A DNA stretch of 64,000 nt. Source: a candidate division FCPU426 bacterium (GTDB lineage: Bacteria; Oederibacteriota; Muellerivitia; Muellerivitales; Muellerivitaceae). The position numbers and the translations under genes are program-made. This document shows positions 33,327 through 41,424 of this stretch, one piece after another; within the stretch, counting starts at the first letter, position 1, and each line of letters opens with the position of its first letter. The notes beneath the pieces are model-generated. The model was not told where the DNA came from and made no database searches. It was given only the letters and a program-made list of their open reading frames with translations. The DNA is taken from positions 18,864 through 82,863 of the forward strand of contig DAIDGV010000011.1 of NCBI GenBank assembly GCA_027452205.1, written 5' to 3'.

Positions 33327-33889
33327 CTATCGAGCAGGTTGTTCTCTTCGTTGGCGGTGAGAAGCCGCCACTGGCCGGACTCCACATCCAGTTTCAAAGG
33401 ACCGATCGCGGTCCGCTTCAACTCCAGCACTTTCATGGGTGTGCCGAACTTCGGGTCCTTTAATTCGCCGAACATGCGGCGGATATGGTGATTCTTCCCC
33501 TCGTCCAGTTCTACTTCCAGCCGGGTCTTGGGGCCCGCGCCGCCTTTGATCTCCACCCGTACGGCCTTCAACAATTCATCTTTATCCTCGATTCCCTCCA
33601 CCAATTGGGCGGCTTGTTCGTGGGTGAGATGGCCCCGCACCCAGACCTCATAGATCTTGTGGCAGGAACCGGGCTGGGTGAGGTGATTGGAGATCTGACC
33701 GTCCTGCGTGAAAAGAAGCAGGCCTTTGGAATCCAGGTCCAGACGCCCCACGGGCATCCAGCCCTCGTCATAGGCCCAGGGGGGAAGTAGGTCATAGACG
33801 GTCTTGCGGCCCTTCTCGTCGGAACGGGTGACCACATAACCTTTGGGTTTGTTCAGGAGCAGTAGGCGGGAACCGCTGTGGTCAGACAT
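33323..33889 (-). CDS. Pseudouridine synthase, RluB/RluE/RluF-like (RsuA family)
   Basis: A 188-residue enzyme starting at ATG 33889, which lies inside the end of the protoporphyrinogen oxidase gene. It has 'LLLNKPKGYVVTRSDEKGRKTVYDLLP', the catalytic-Asp motif 'PVGRLDLDSKGLLLFTQDG', 'YEVWVRG' and 'EGKNHHIRRMFGEL'. It lacks the S4 domain that many RsuA-family proteins carry. It isomerises uridine in rRNA; which position is not decidable. Confidence 0.9.
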   Translation of the reverse strand: MSDHSGSRLLLLNKPKGYVVTRSDEKGRKTVYDLLPPWAYDEGWMPVGRLDLDSKGLLLFTQDGQISNHLTQPGSCHKIYEVWVRGHLTHEQAAQLVEGIEDKDELLKAVRVEIKGGAGPKTRLEVELDEGKNHHIRRMFGELKDPKFGTPMKVLELKRTAIGPLKLDVESGQWRLLTANEENNLLDS

Positions 33890-35303
33890 TCGCGGATTCG
33901 GCCTTGAAGTCGCGGAAGATCTTTTCGGCCACAGCTTCTCCCACCGCGATGCAGTCAGGGATGCCGACACCCTTCAAGCCGTTACCGGCCAGGTAAAGGC
34001 CCTTTTGTTCGGAGGCCTTTTGTTCCAGCCGGGAAGCTTGGCTCAAATGGCCGGGACGGAAATAGGACATGGCCTGGTGATAGACGGCCAAATGCCGGGT
34101 CACGGGCTCGCCCTTGAGCTTCAGAATGGGCTGCAGTTCGGCCAGGACCTCATCGATGACCGCTTGTTCACCTTCTTCTTTGATCTTCCGCACAGAGTCG
34201 GCGCCCAAGAAAGCCCGCATCAAGACCATGCCCAAAGGGGCCCGGCCCAGGAATTTTTGGCTGGAAAAGGTGCAGCCCAGAACCAGTTTCTTTTCACGGG
34301 CGGGGACGACAAAACCAAAACCATCCAAGGGGTGGCCGATGTCCTCCCGGCGAAAGCCCAGGTTCAAGGTGGCCGAGTCGTGGGCGGGAATGCCCGACAG
34401 AAGCTTTTCCCATTCTTTATCCAAGGGGCTCAATAAAGGGATCATCTTAGCCGGCTGCAAGGCCAGGACCAGAGCGTCCGCTTGTTGGTCACGGCCATTG
34501 GATCGGATGGTCCATTCTTTCTCAAAGCGGATGGAAGAGACAGGGCTCTCCAGCTGAAGGGAACGGACCGGTATCTTATAAAGAAGGGCATCGGTCAGGC
34601 TTTGCATCCCCTTTTGAAGGGTCATGAACAAGGAATAACGGGCGCCGGAGACCTGGGCCTGGCTGTTCAAACGGCGGGCCACCATGGCCTTGATCAGGGA
34701 ACCGTATTTGAGCTCCATTTCTTTAAACCGGGGCATGGCGGCATTGAGACTCAGGTCGTCAGGGTCGGCGTTATAAACCCCGCCCAAAAGAGGTTGGGCT
34801 AGGGCTTCCAGAACGTTCTTTCCCAGGCGGCGGCGCACGAAAGCGCCGACACTTTCATCCTGTGGGTCCCGACGGATAGGCACCCAGGGTTCCAGGGCGG
34901 CCCGCAACTTGCCCCAGACCGAAAGAAGGGGTGTGGTCATCAGCGGACCTAATTTTGAAGGAGCCATCAGGTAAAAACCCTCGGGAATGGGATAGAGGTT
35001 ATTGCCCTTCAAGATGAAGGATTGTTTGAGCTCGTGGTTGGTGCGCATGAGTTGCCATTCCATATCCAAGCGTTTGATCAGGTTGAGGGCGGCTGGTTTT
35101 TCAGTGATGAAGCAATCCGGGCCTTCTTCCATCAGAAAACCGTCTTGTTCCAGGGTACTCAGGTTGCCGCCGACCTTCGGGCTCGCGTCCAGGATGGTCA
35201 GTTCGAGGGGGGCCTGCTTTTCTTGGGATAGTTCCAACAGCCGATGGGCGCAGGAAAGGCCGCTGATGCCGGCGCCGATGATGGTCACGCGTAGAGGGGT
35301 CAT
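33882..35303 (-). CDS. hemY: Protoporphyrinogen oxidase (HemY-type, oxygen-dependent or coproporphyrinogen oxidase-like)
   Basis: A 473-residue flavoprotein. It has an N-terminal FAD-binding motif 'TIIGAGISGLSCAHRLLEL', then 'SPKVGGNLSTLEQDGFLMEEGPDCFI', a central substrate region and the C-terminal FAD contact 'GLYLAGNGLKGVGIPDCIAVGEAVAE'. This is the HemY/PPO family that oxidises protoporphyrinogen IX (or coproporphyrinogen III) in haem synthesis. Two further haem genes (hemH, hemDE) lie about 6 kb away on the same strand, on the other side of the electron-transfer module. Confidence 0.9.
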   Translation of the reverse strand: MTPLRVTIIGAGISGLSCAHRLLELSQEKQAPLELTILDASPKVGGNLSTLEQDGFLMEEGPDCFITEKPAALNLIKRLDMEWQLMRTNHELKQSFILKGNNLYPIPEGFYLMAPSKLGPLMTTPLLSVWGKLRAALEPWVPIRRDPQDESVGAFVRRRLGKNVLEALAQPLLGGVYNADPDDLSLNAAMPRFKEMELKYGSLIKAMVARRLNSQAQVSGARYSLFMTLQKGMQSLTDALLYKIPVRSLQLESPVSSIRFEKEWTIRSNGRDQQADALVLALQPAKMIPLLSPLDKEWEKLLSGIPAHDSATLNLGFRREDIGHPLDGFGFVVPAREKKLVLGCTFSSQKFLGRAPLGMVLMRAFLGADSVRKIKEEGEQAVIDEVLAELQPILKLKGEPVTRHLAVYHQAMSYFRPGHLSQASRLEQKASEQKGLYLAGNGLKGVGIPDCIAVGEAVAEKIFRDFKAESANV

Positions 35304-35703
35304 GATTTGCTCATTTTAGGATAGGTCTGGAGTTTGCCCGCAAAGTCGAAGCAACAAAGTAGCTGAGTTTTTTCAGGTTTTCAAACCCCAAATGACCATC
35401 GATTCAGGGAATACCAAGGTTTTCGTCAATTGTGGTCGTGATAAATCAGCCATTTCCACTCCTGTGTTCGTTCCGACCGAGGTGTTTATCGCCGAATTCC
35501 TCCCCGAAGAGAACGTCAGAATGAATTTTTTAATAAAAAACAATATGACCCGAATCATATTCTGGAAAAAACCATTGTTCGTTTTTCTTTTGGTTATGTG
35601 ATTTGCGTTCAATATTTTTTTAATTCTATGAGGCAGCTCATAGATGAATTTTAGGGTTCGGATAAATTACGGTCATGGCTTTCAAATATGAGGAGGATCA
35701 GAA
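35304..35703. other. AT-rich divergent promoter region
   Basis: These 400 bp between hemY and the copper module contain no convincing gene; a 69-codon frame at 35392 is in AT-rich sequence without ribosome site and is rejected. A CRP/FNR-type palindrome (35544-35559) and the GAGGAGG ribosome site of the first module gene are the recognisable features. The leader downstream of the palindrome would be about 110 nt long. Confidence 0.6.
35544..35559 (+). promoter_or_regulatory. CRP/FNR-type palindrome before the copper/haem module
   Basis: TATGAC-CCGA-ATCATA, extended by flanking AA/TT to AATATGA-N6-TCATATT, an exact inverted repeat with 7-base arms. It is centred about 152 nt before the first module gene, farther than at other sites, so the transcript would carry a longer leader. 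Confidence 0.6.
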
Positions 35704-36417
35704 ATGAAAAAGTTAAACCAAAACCGAATGGCCGTCCTGAAGAACGGCGGATTAAGAATGCTGATAGGAGAACTGGTCCTGTCCTTGGGGCTGGTGGTGT
35801 TTCTGGGCGCTTTTGTGGCCCCGTCCATGGCCGCTTCGGGCGGGAGCGTTACCGGCGATATTTCAGTCAAGAAAGCTTATGTGCCTACGGATGGACCGAA
35901 GGGTGAAAAAGCGGTGGTGGTCTCTTTAATACCGGTGAATAAAACCGATTTTCCGGCCGTGACCGAACACGCTCAAATGAACCAAAAAGACCTCAATTTC
36001 GTTCCTCACGTTTTGGCGATCCAAAAGGGAACCACGGTGGATTTCATGAACCAAGACGCGGTGAACCACAACGTTTCTTGCCCGGACGGCTGTTGTTCCT
36101 TCGATCTGGGCCAATGGGGCAAAGGGGTCGTGAAGAGCCATCTGTTCGAGGGTGAAGGCGTGGCCACCCTGCTTTGTTCCCTGCATCCCGAGATGTTGGC
36201 TTACATCGTCGTGGTCAACACCCCTTATTTCACCACGGCCTCTTTGATCACGGACAACGCCGCGAAGAAACAATATTGCTCCTATAGCATCAAGGGAGTT
36301 CCGGCGGGTCAGTACAAGCTCAAGGTTTGGAACGCCAAGGTGACCGCCGCGGATCAGGTGATCACGGTCGCTGACGGCACGGCCACGACGGCGGATATCG
36401 AGCTTCACAAGAAGTAA
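35704..36417 (+). CDS. Exported plastocyanin-like cupredoxin protein
   Basis: A 237-residue protein with a long signal peptide (hydrophobic 20-38, cleavage near 'SMAASGG'). A cupredoxin domain follows with type-1 copper ligands: His in 'DAVNHNVSCPDGCCSF' and Cys-x2-His-x2-Met in 'LLCSLHPEMLAYIVVV'. After it comes a beta-sandwich segment 'YSIKGVPAGQYKLKVWNAKVTAADQVITV', like the carboxypeptidase regulatory fold common in methylamine-utilisation-type cupredoxins. Extra Cys in 'CPDGCC' is unusual. First gene of the electron-transfer module. Confidence 0.85.
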   Translation: MKKLNQNRMAVLKNGGLRMLIGELVLSLGLVVFLGAFVAPSMAASGGSVTGDISVKKAYVPTDGPKGEKAVVVSLIPVNKTDFPAVTEHAQMNQKDLNFVPHVLAIQKGTTVDFMNQDAVNHNVSCPDGCCSFDLGQWGKGVVKSHLFEGEGVATLLCSLHPEMLAYIVVVNTPYFTTASLITDNAAKKQYCSYSIKGVPAGQYKLKVWNAKVTAADQVITVADGTATTADIELHKK

Positions 36418-36440
36418 TCAAAAGAACGAAGGAGTGGGAA

Positions 36441-36977
36441 ATGGATCCCAAGAAAAAAGGCCGGTGGCTCGTAGCGGCGGTGTTGGTGGCGGCGGGATGG
36501 TTTTTACCATCCTTGGCGACCTCGCCGTCGCCCGCGCCCCAAAAAAGGGAATTCGATATCGTCGCCCATAAATACGCCTATGAACCTTCCATCATCCAGG
36601 TCAATCAAGGGGATGAAGTGCATATCCGCTTCAGCTCCAAGGATGTGATGCATGGTTTTTATTTGGAAGGGTATGACATCGACGCGGTAGCCGAACCGGG
36701 CAAGACGGACATCCAGTTCCGGCATCCTTCCCAAACCGTGTTGTTCACCCAGGCGAAAGAGATCGTTTTCAAGGCGGACCGCCGGGGCAAGTTCCGTTAC
36801 CGCTGTTCCTTCACCTGTGGATACATGCATCCCTTCATGCTGGGGGTTTTGTTGGTCCAACCGAACTTCCTTTTCGGCCAAGCCATGGGGCTCATGATCG
36901 GGATCTTCCTGGCGGGGTTTGTTCTTGCTTGGCCTTCAAAGCCGTTACCAGCCAAAGCGGAAGGAGTCGTCGTATGA
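36441..36977 (+). CDS. Membrane-anchored CuA-domain protein (COX2-like, no other domain)
   Basis: A 178-residue protein with an N-terminal hydrophobic segment (about 10-25), a cupredoxin domain and a C-terminal membrane helix (about 140-165). The binuclear CuA ligand set is complete: His71 in 'MHGFYL', then C122-S-F-T-C126-G-Y-M-H130-P-F-M133, the Cx3Cx3Hx2M pattern of cytochrome oxidase subunit II and nitrous oxide reductase. It is not accompanied by a subunit I gene. It overlaps the ferritin-like gene by four bases. Confidence 0.85.
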   Translation: MDPKKKGRWLVAAVLVAAGWFLPSLATSPSPAPQKREFDIVAHKYAYEPSIIQVNQGDEVHIRFSSKDVMHGFYLEGYDIDAVAEPGKTDIQFRHPSQTVLFTQAKEIVFKADRRGKFRYRCSFTCGYMHPFMLGVLLVQPNFLFGQAMGLMIGIFLAGFVLAWPSKPLPAKAEGVVV

Positions 36978-37471
36978 CCAAGAAAATCAAGGATTTGAGC
37001 CCGCAAGAAGTATTGGCTTTGGCCATCTCGGTCGAGCGTTCCAACCGACAGGCTTTGGACAACTACGCCCATATGTTCGACGGTTATGACACCGAAGTGG
37101 CGCAGCGGTTCCGTGTCTTGGCGGAGGAGGAATCCAAACACGAACAGCTTCTGCGAAAAAAAGCCCAGGAGCTATTTGGGGGGAACCTGCCCTCGGTCGA
37201 CGGTTTTGACGTGCAGGAAGTTGTGGAAGCCCTCGACATGGATGATTCGGAACATTTGATCTTCGATAGTCTCAAGGCCCGAAAGGTCTATGAGTTGGCC
37301 TTGCAGGCTGAAAAAAAGGCCCAGGACTTTTATCGAGAAGCGGGTCGACATACGACCAACAAAGCGTTGGCGACCCTGTTCGCTGAGTTGGGGGGCATGG
37401 AAGACGACCACGCGGGTTGGTTGCAAGCTCAACTAAATAAAGAAAAGAACTCGGAGGACAAACATGCCTGA
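36974..37471 (+). CDS. Ferritin-like/rubrerythrin-type diiron protein
   Basis: A 165-residue four-helix protein from ATG 36974 (ATGA overlap with the CuA gene stop; a longer frame begins at 36929). Helices carry Glu/His iron-ligand pairs: 'AISVERSNRQAL', 'LAEEESKHEQLL', 'ALQAEKKAQDFYRE' and 'LGGMEDDHAGWL'. It lacks the rubredoxin tail of classical rubrerythrins. Possible roles are peroxide removal, oxygen protection or iron handling in the module. It overlaps the next gene by eight bases. Confidence 0.82.
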   Translation: MTKKIKDLSPQEVLALAISVERSNRQALDNYAHMFDGYDTEVAQRFRVLAEEESKHEQLLRKKAQELFGGNLPSVDGFDVQEVVEALDMDDSEHLIFDSLKARKVYELALQAEKKAQDFYREAGRHTTNKALATLFAELGGMEDDHAGWLQAQLNKEKNSEDKHA

Positions 37472-38963
37472 AAATATCAATCCGGTGAATCCTCCCGTAG
37501 CGCCAAGGCCCACTTCGGGTCCATTGGCACCCCCGCCTCCCGTGGAAGGTTGGCGGATCGATCTTTTGGCCACCTTTCCTTGGCTCAAGTGGTTGGTTAA
37601 GCAACGGTGGTTCCAATTCGCCCTCATCTTGCCCAATCTGTTCTTGTTCCTAGTCTTCTTGGTAGCGGGTATCTGGGGTACACCGGTGGGAAACCGGAAT
37701 ATCCTCATTGTCTTTGTTTGGATCTTTTGGTGGTTCCTTCTTATTAGCGTTCTGGTGCCTTTTATGTCGCGGATCTGGTGCACGATGTGCCCCTTTCCGT
37801 TCTTCGGGGAATGGCTCCAACGGGGTTCTTTGTTAACACCTAAGTTGGCCCGGCCTAATTCCAACGATAAAAAAGTGGGGTTGAACCGGTACTTCGGACT
37901 GAATTTGAGATGGCCGAAAGCCCTCTCGAACATTTGGCTTCAGAACATCGGTTTTCTAGGCCTCTGTACTTTCAGCGCTTTTTACCTGACCCGTCCGATC
38001 GTCAGCGTGGTGGTCTTGGGAAGTTTGATCGTCATCGCCACCGTGTTGCATCTCATCTTCCGACAAAGGGCTTTTTGCAACTATGTTTGTCCGGTGAGCG
38101 GATTCCTGAGCCTTTATTCCATGAGTTCCATGACCGAGGTTCGGTCCAAGGACGCCGATACTTGCCTGAAATGTCATGACAAGAGCTGTTTAGTGGGCGG
38201 TGAAAGAGGCTGGGGATGTCCTTGGTTCAATTACCCCAGCAAGATGGAGCGTAATAATTATTGCGGTCTCTGTACCGAATGTATCAAGACCTGTCCCCAC
38301 GACAATATGACCATCAGGCTTCGCCCATTCGCCACGGATACCAAATTGAAGGGCTACGACGAAGCGTGGAAAGCCTTCATCATGTTGTCCTTAGCTTTGG
38401 CTTACAGCGTCATTTACCTGGGTCCTTGGGGGTTCTTTAAGGATGTCGCCAACTTTACCGAAAGCGGCAAGGGGTTGAGTTATTTCATCGCCTACGCCGT
38501 TTGTTTGTGGTCTTTGCCGATGTTGGTGATCCCGGCCATCTATTCGGCTTTCCATTGGGTGGCCCGCCGCGCGGCGGGTGGGACAGCCAAGCCCTGGAAA
38601 GAGTCTTTCCTCACCATGGCTTATCCCCTGGTTCCGTTGGGTCTTTTGGCTTGGATCGCTTTCAGCCTGCCGCTGATCTTCATCAATGGCAGCTACATCC
38701 TGGTCACCATGTCCGATCCCTTTGGGTGGGGCTGGGACCTTTTCCACACTGCCCATACGGCTTGGTCGCCGGTCGTGCCGGATTGGATGCCCGCCATTCA
38801 GGTCGCCATTTTAGCCCTGGGATTGGTCCTCGTTCTCAAGTCGGTCTTTAAGCAAGCCGGGAAACTTTACGAGGATCAAAAAGCCAAGATCCGTTTCGCC
38901 ATTCCCATGGCGGGGTTGATGACCTTGATCGTGTTGGTCTTTGTCCGGCTGTACGTGAACTGA
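37464..38963 (+). CDS. NapH/NosR-like polytopic ferredoxin (4Fe-4S) protein
   Basis: A 499-residue inner-membrane protein. N-terminal helices (about 55-75 and 85-105) precede the CxxCP-type motifs 'CTMCPFPFFGEW' and 'CNYVCPVSGFLSLYSM'. A further Cys-rich loop 'CLKCHDKSCLVGG' and the [4Fe-4S] motif 'CGLCTECIKTCPHDN' (Cx2Cx2Cx3CP) follow. Five or six C-terminal helices are next. NapH and NosR C-termini share this arrangement and pass electrons from quinol to periplasmic reductases. In this module it is the likely link between the quinone pool and the CuA proteins. Confidence 0.87.
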   Translation: MPENINPVNPPVAPRPTSGPLAPPPPVEGWRIDLLATFPWLKWLVKQRWFQFALILPNLFLFLVFLVAGIWGTPVGNRNILIVFVWIFWWFLLISVLVPFMSRIWCTMCPFPFFGEWLQRGSLLTPKLARPNSNDKKVGLNRYFGLNLRWPKALSNIWLQNIGFLGLCTFSAFYLTRPIVSVVVLGSLIVIATVLHLIFRQRAFCNYVCPVSGFLSLYSMSSMTEVRSKDADTCLKCHDKSCLVGGERGWGCPWFNYPSKMERNNYCGLCTECIKTCPHDNMTIRLRPFATDTKLKGYDEAWKAFIMLSLALAYSVIYLGPWGFFKDVANFTESGKGLSYFIAYAVCLWSLPMLVIPAIYSAFHWVARRAAGGTAKPWKESFLTMAYPLVPLGLLAWIAFSLPLIFINGSYILVTMSDPFGWGWDLFHTAHTAWSPVVPDWMPAIQVAILALGLVLVLKSVFKQAGKLYEDQKAKIRFAIPMAGLMTLIVLVFVRLYVN

Positions 38964-38977
38964 AAAGGGGAACGACT

Positions 38978-39925
38978 ATGAACTTCAAAGAAATCATCGC
39001 GAGTTTGTTGGCCATCGCCGCTGTTGTTGGATCGGTCACGCTGCCTTTTTGGTGGCGGGGACAGCATCTTTTTTCGACCCAACCCGAAAGGACCATTACG
39101 TTGACGGGTGTGGCGACCAATGGTGTTTGGACCGAGGAGGAAGTGAATGGAGAGAATTACCACCGGGGCGGGTTCAAGGCGGCCCAAGTCCATCTGAATC
39201 CGGGGGAAAAGGTGCGTCTTATCCTCCGAAGCGCCGATGTGGTCCATAAGTTCTATTTGCCCCAATTGAACATCGGTCCGGTGGAGCTGATACCCGGGCA
39301 TACCGAGGAAGTCCATTTCACCGCGGATAAGGAAGGGGTCTATCCCTATTACTGCACCGAGATCTGTGGAGATTGTCATTTCCATATGCGGGGTGAGTTC
39401 ACCGTGGGTAACGCTGTGGCGGCCGCCGCGTCGGACGCCCAATGCGACGAGACCAAACATGAACCTGTTCCCCAATTCGCCAATATCCAGGAAGCGGGCC
39501 ATTATTGGTTCGAAACAAAGGGTTGTGTTACTTGTCATGGGCAGGACGGCCAGGGCGGCGTACCGAATTTCAACTATGCCCGGGGAACGGTGCCCGCTTT
39601 GAACACCTTAGCCAGCAAGATCTCCCTTCAAAGTAAAGACGAGGTCAAAAGCTTTACCTCTGCCTTGGAAAGAAAAGAAGTTTTGGCCAAGGAAAAGCCC
39701 GTGGTGGGCATCTCGAACTGGGCTTTGACCTTCGCTCAATATGAATCCGTGCTCAAGACCATTCGGGAAGGCAGTCCGCCCTTGAAGGCGGATCCCAATG
39801 GACCGGCGCCGCCCCTTTTCATGCCCGCTTGGAAGGAAAAACTCAGCGATGAGCAGATCAATTCCATCGTAGCTTTCCTCCTATCCAAACAAAAGTTCGT
39901 CGAACAGTCGGGTTGGGGTAACTGA
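38978..39925 (+). CDS. CuA-cytochrome c fusion protein (COX2-like)
   Basis: A 315-residue protein with an N-terminal membrane helix (about 5-26). A CuA cupredoxin domain follows with His90 ('DVVHKFYLP') and C126-T-E-I-C130-G-D-C-H134-F-H-M137. The C-terminal class I cytochrome c domain has haem attachment C183-V-T-C186-H187 and a probable axial Met in 'PLFMPAW'. Such fusions are known as subunit II of caa3 oxidases, but there the catalytic subunit I is encoded next to it; here none is present. It would shuttle electrons between CuA and c-haem on the periplasmic side. Confidence 0.9.
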   Translation: MNFKEIIASLLAIAAVVGSVTLPFWWRGQHLFSTQPERTITLTGVATNGVWTEEEVNGENYHRGGFKAAQVHLNPGEKVRLILRSADVVHKFYLPQLNIGPVELIPGHTEEVHFTADKEGVYPYYCTEICGDCHFHMRGEFTVGNAVAAAASDAQCDETKHEPVPQFANIQEAGHYWFETKGCVTCHGQDGQGGVPNFNYARGTVPALNTLASKISLQSKDEVKSFTSALERKEVLAKEKPVVGISNWALTFAQYESVLKTIREGSPPLKADPNGPAPPLFMPAWKEKLSDEQINSIVAFLLSKQKFVEQSGWGN

Positions 39926-39939
39926 GGGCTCTTTGCGGG

Positions 39940-39965
39940 TTCTTGAAGAACTGTCGCTTCAAGAA
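39940..39965. repeat. 9-bp inverted repeat between the CuA-cytochrome gene and the cytochrome-porin gene
   Basis: TTCTTGAAG and CTTCAAGAA are exact complements with an 8-nt loop, starting 15 nt after the preceding stop codon. No T-run follows. It could limit read-through or stabilise the upstream mRNA end. Confidence 0.5.
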
Positions 39966-40039
39966 AGATCAAGAAGACAGGCCGGGGCGCGGGCGGCGCG
40001 CTCTTATTAGCATTAAAGACGATCATTAAGGAGAGAGAA

Positions 40040-41332
40040 ATGAAACTAAAGGCCCTCAAAGGTGTCTTGTTCGTTTTGATCGGTATGTGCGGATTGTTCC
40101 TGACAACCGCCCCGGTCCAGGCCTTGCCGAGCTTTGCGCGTCAAACCGGCATGTCCTGTGCGGCTTGTCACACGGTTTTCCCGGAGCTAACGACCTATGG
40201 AAGGACGTTCAAGTTGAACGGTTATACCACCGTCAACGCCGATCAATTGACCGATGGAACGCGGTTAGCCATTAACAGCGCGCCGCCGATCGCGGCAATG
40301 ATGCAGGTAGCCGACAATTTTTCCAACAAAAACAATTCCTCGACCGCGAGTTCTTCTTCGGACGGGAATGGCCAGGCCACTTTTCCCGCTCAATTCAGTC
40401 TCTTTTACGCGGGGGCCATTTCCCCCAAAATGGGAGCTTTCGTGCAGATGACCTACGATACCAGCACGGGATATATCCATTGGGACAATACGGATGTGCG
40501 GTTGGCCGATCGGTTCCAGATCGCCAATACGGATCTCATCCTTGGGTTGACGCTCAACAATAATCCGACCGTACAGGATGTTTTCAACAGCGTTCCGGCT
40601 TGGGGTTTTCCTTATGCCACAACGGCGTCCCAGCCTGGAACATCCCCGGCCATTAATGGTTTAGGTCCTAACGCCGGAGGTTTGGGGGTTTACGCCTTTT
40701 GGAACCAACTTTTGTACGCGGAGGTCGCGGGATATCGTACCAACCCCCAAGGGACCTCTACTCCCGCCGATCTGCAAGGATTCTCCCCTTATTGGAGGGT
40801 CGCTTTGACCCAGGACTTTGGCAAGAATTCGGTCGAGATCGGTGGTTACGGCATGGACCAGCAAACTTATACGAATGGCCAGACTACCACCGGCACGCCG
40901 GACAATGTCTCGGATATCGCGATAGACGGCCAATACCAATACGTCGGCGATCAGCATATCGTCACCTGGCATGGGAGTTATACCTGGCAAAACGATAATT
41001 GGGGATACACTTTCCCCGCGGGTAATTCTTCCAATTCGACCGATACGTTCAACGCGTTCAAGACGGACCTGACCTATTATTACGATCGGAAGATCGGGGC
41101 TACGGTCGGTTATTTTGCGTCGACCGGTTCGTCGGATGGAACTTATTATTCGTCCGGGAACGGATACAGCAACAACGTGCCCGACAGCCAGGGATGGGTG
41201 TTCGAAGCGAACTATGTGCCTTGGTATAACACCAAGTTCACGCTGCAATACACCCTTTACAACAAGTTCAACGGCTCGAACGGAGATTTAGGGAATAATG
41301 CGTTGATGGCCATGGCTTGGTTCGCTTATTGA
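40040..41332 (+). CDS. Cyc2-like outer-membrane cytochrome-porin fusion
   Basis: A 430-residue protein with a signal peptide (cleavage near residue 28, 'VQA'). Immediately after it is a monohaem motif: 'FARQTGMSC40AAC43H44TVFPELTTYGRTFKLNGYT'. The remaining about 370 residues are Ser/Thr/Asn/Gly- and aromatic-rich amphipathic strands ending in 'MAMAWFAY', as expected for a beta-barrel. A short N-terminal c-haem segment with FARQTG plus a porin barrel is the layout of Cyc2, the iron oxidase of several Fe(II)-oxidising bacteria, and its length of about 430 fits. Related proteins occur in organisms not known to oxidise iron. AAGGAGAGAG is the ribosome site. Confidence 0.8.
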   Translation: MKLKALKGVLFVLIGMCGLFLTTAPVQALPSFARQTGMSCAACHTVFPELTTYGRTFKLNGYTTVNADQLTDGTRLAINSAPPIAAMMQVADNFSNKNNSSTASSSSDGNGQATFPAQFSLFYAGAISPKMGAFVQMTYDTSTGYIHWDNTDVRLADRFQIANTDLILGLTLNNNPTVQDVFNSVPAWGFPYATTASQPGTSPAINGLGPNAGGLGVYAFWNQLLYAEVAGYRTNPQGTSTPADLQGFSPYWRVALTQDFGKNSVEIGGYGMDQQTYTNGQTTTGTPDNVSDIAIDGQYQYVGDQHIVTWHGSYTWQNDNWGYTFPAGNSSNSTDTFNAFKTDLTYYYDRKIGATVGYFASTGSSDGTYYSSGNGYSNNVPDSQGWVFEANYVPWYNTKFTLQYTLYNKFNGSNGDLGNNALMAMAWFAY

Positions 41333-41342
41333 TGATTTTTTT

Positions 41343-41387
41343 GGATGCCTATCATCCTCCGGGTTTTAAAACCCGGGGGATGGCATC
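41343..41387. repeat. Long imperfect hairpin between convergent genes
   Basis: Outer arms GATGCC (41344-41349) and GGCATC (41382-41387) enclose ATCC/GGAT and the perfect palindrome CCGGGTTTTAAAACCCGG. No T-run follows on either strand, so it is not a classical terminator. It resembles the hairpin near the right end of the window (63884-63905). Confidence 0.55.
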
Positions 41388-41424
41388 TAAAGCGTTAATA
41401 GTGCGACCGACCAGCCGAATATTT

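Noticed and set aside
35392..35601. Plus-strand frame of 69 codons in the AT-rich region before the copper module
   Set aside because: No ribosome site, overlaps a regulatory palindrome, and the composition matches non-coding DNA.
41343..41387. Rho-independent terminator between the cytochrome-porin gene and hemH
   Set aside because: The stem is strong but no T-run follows on either strand.
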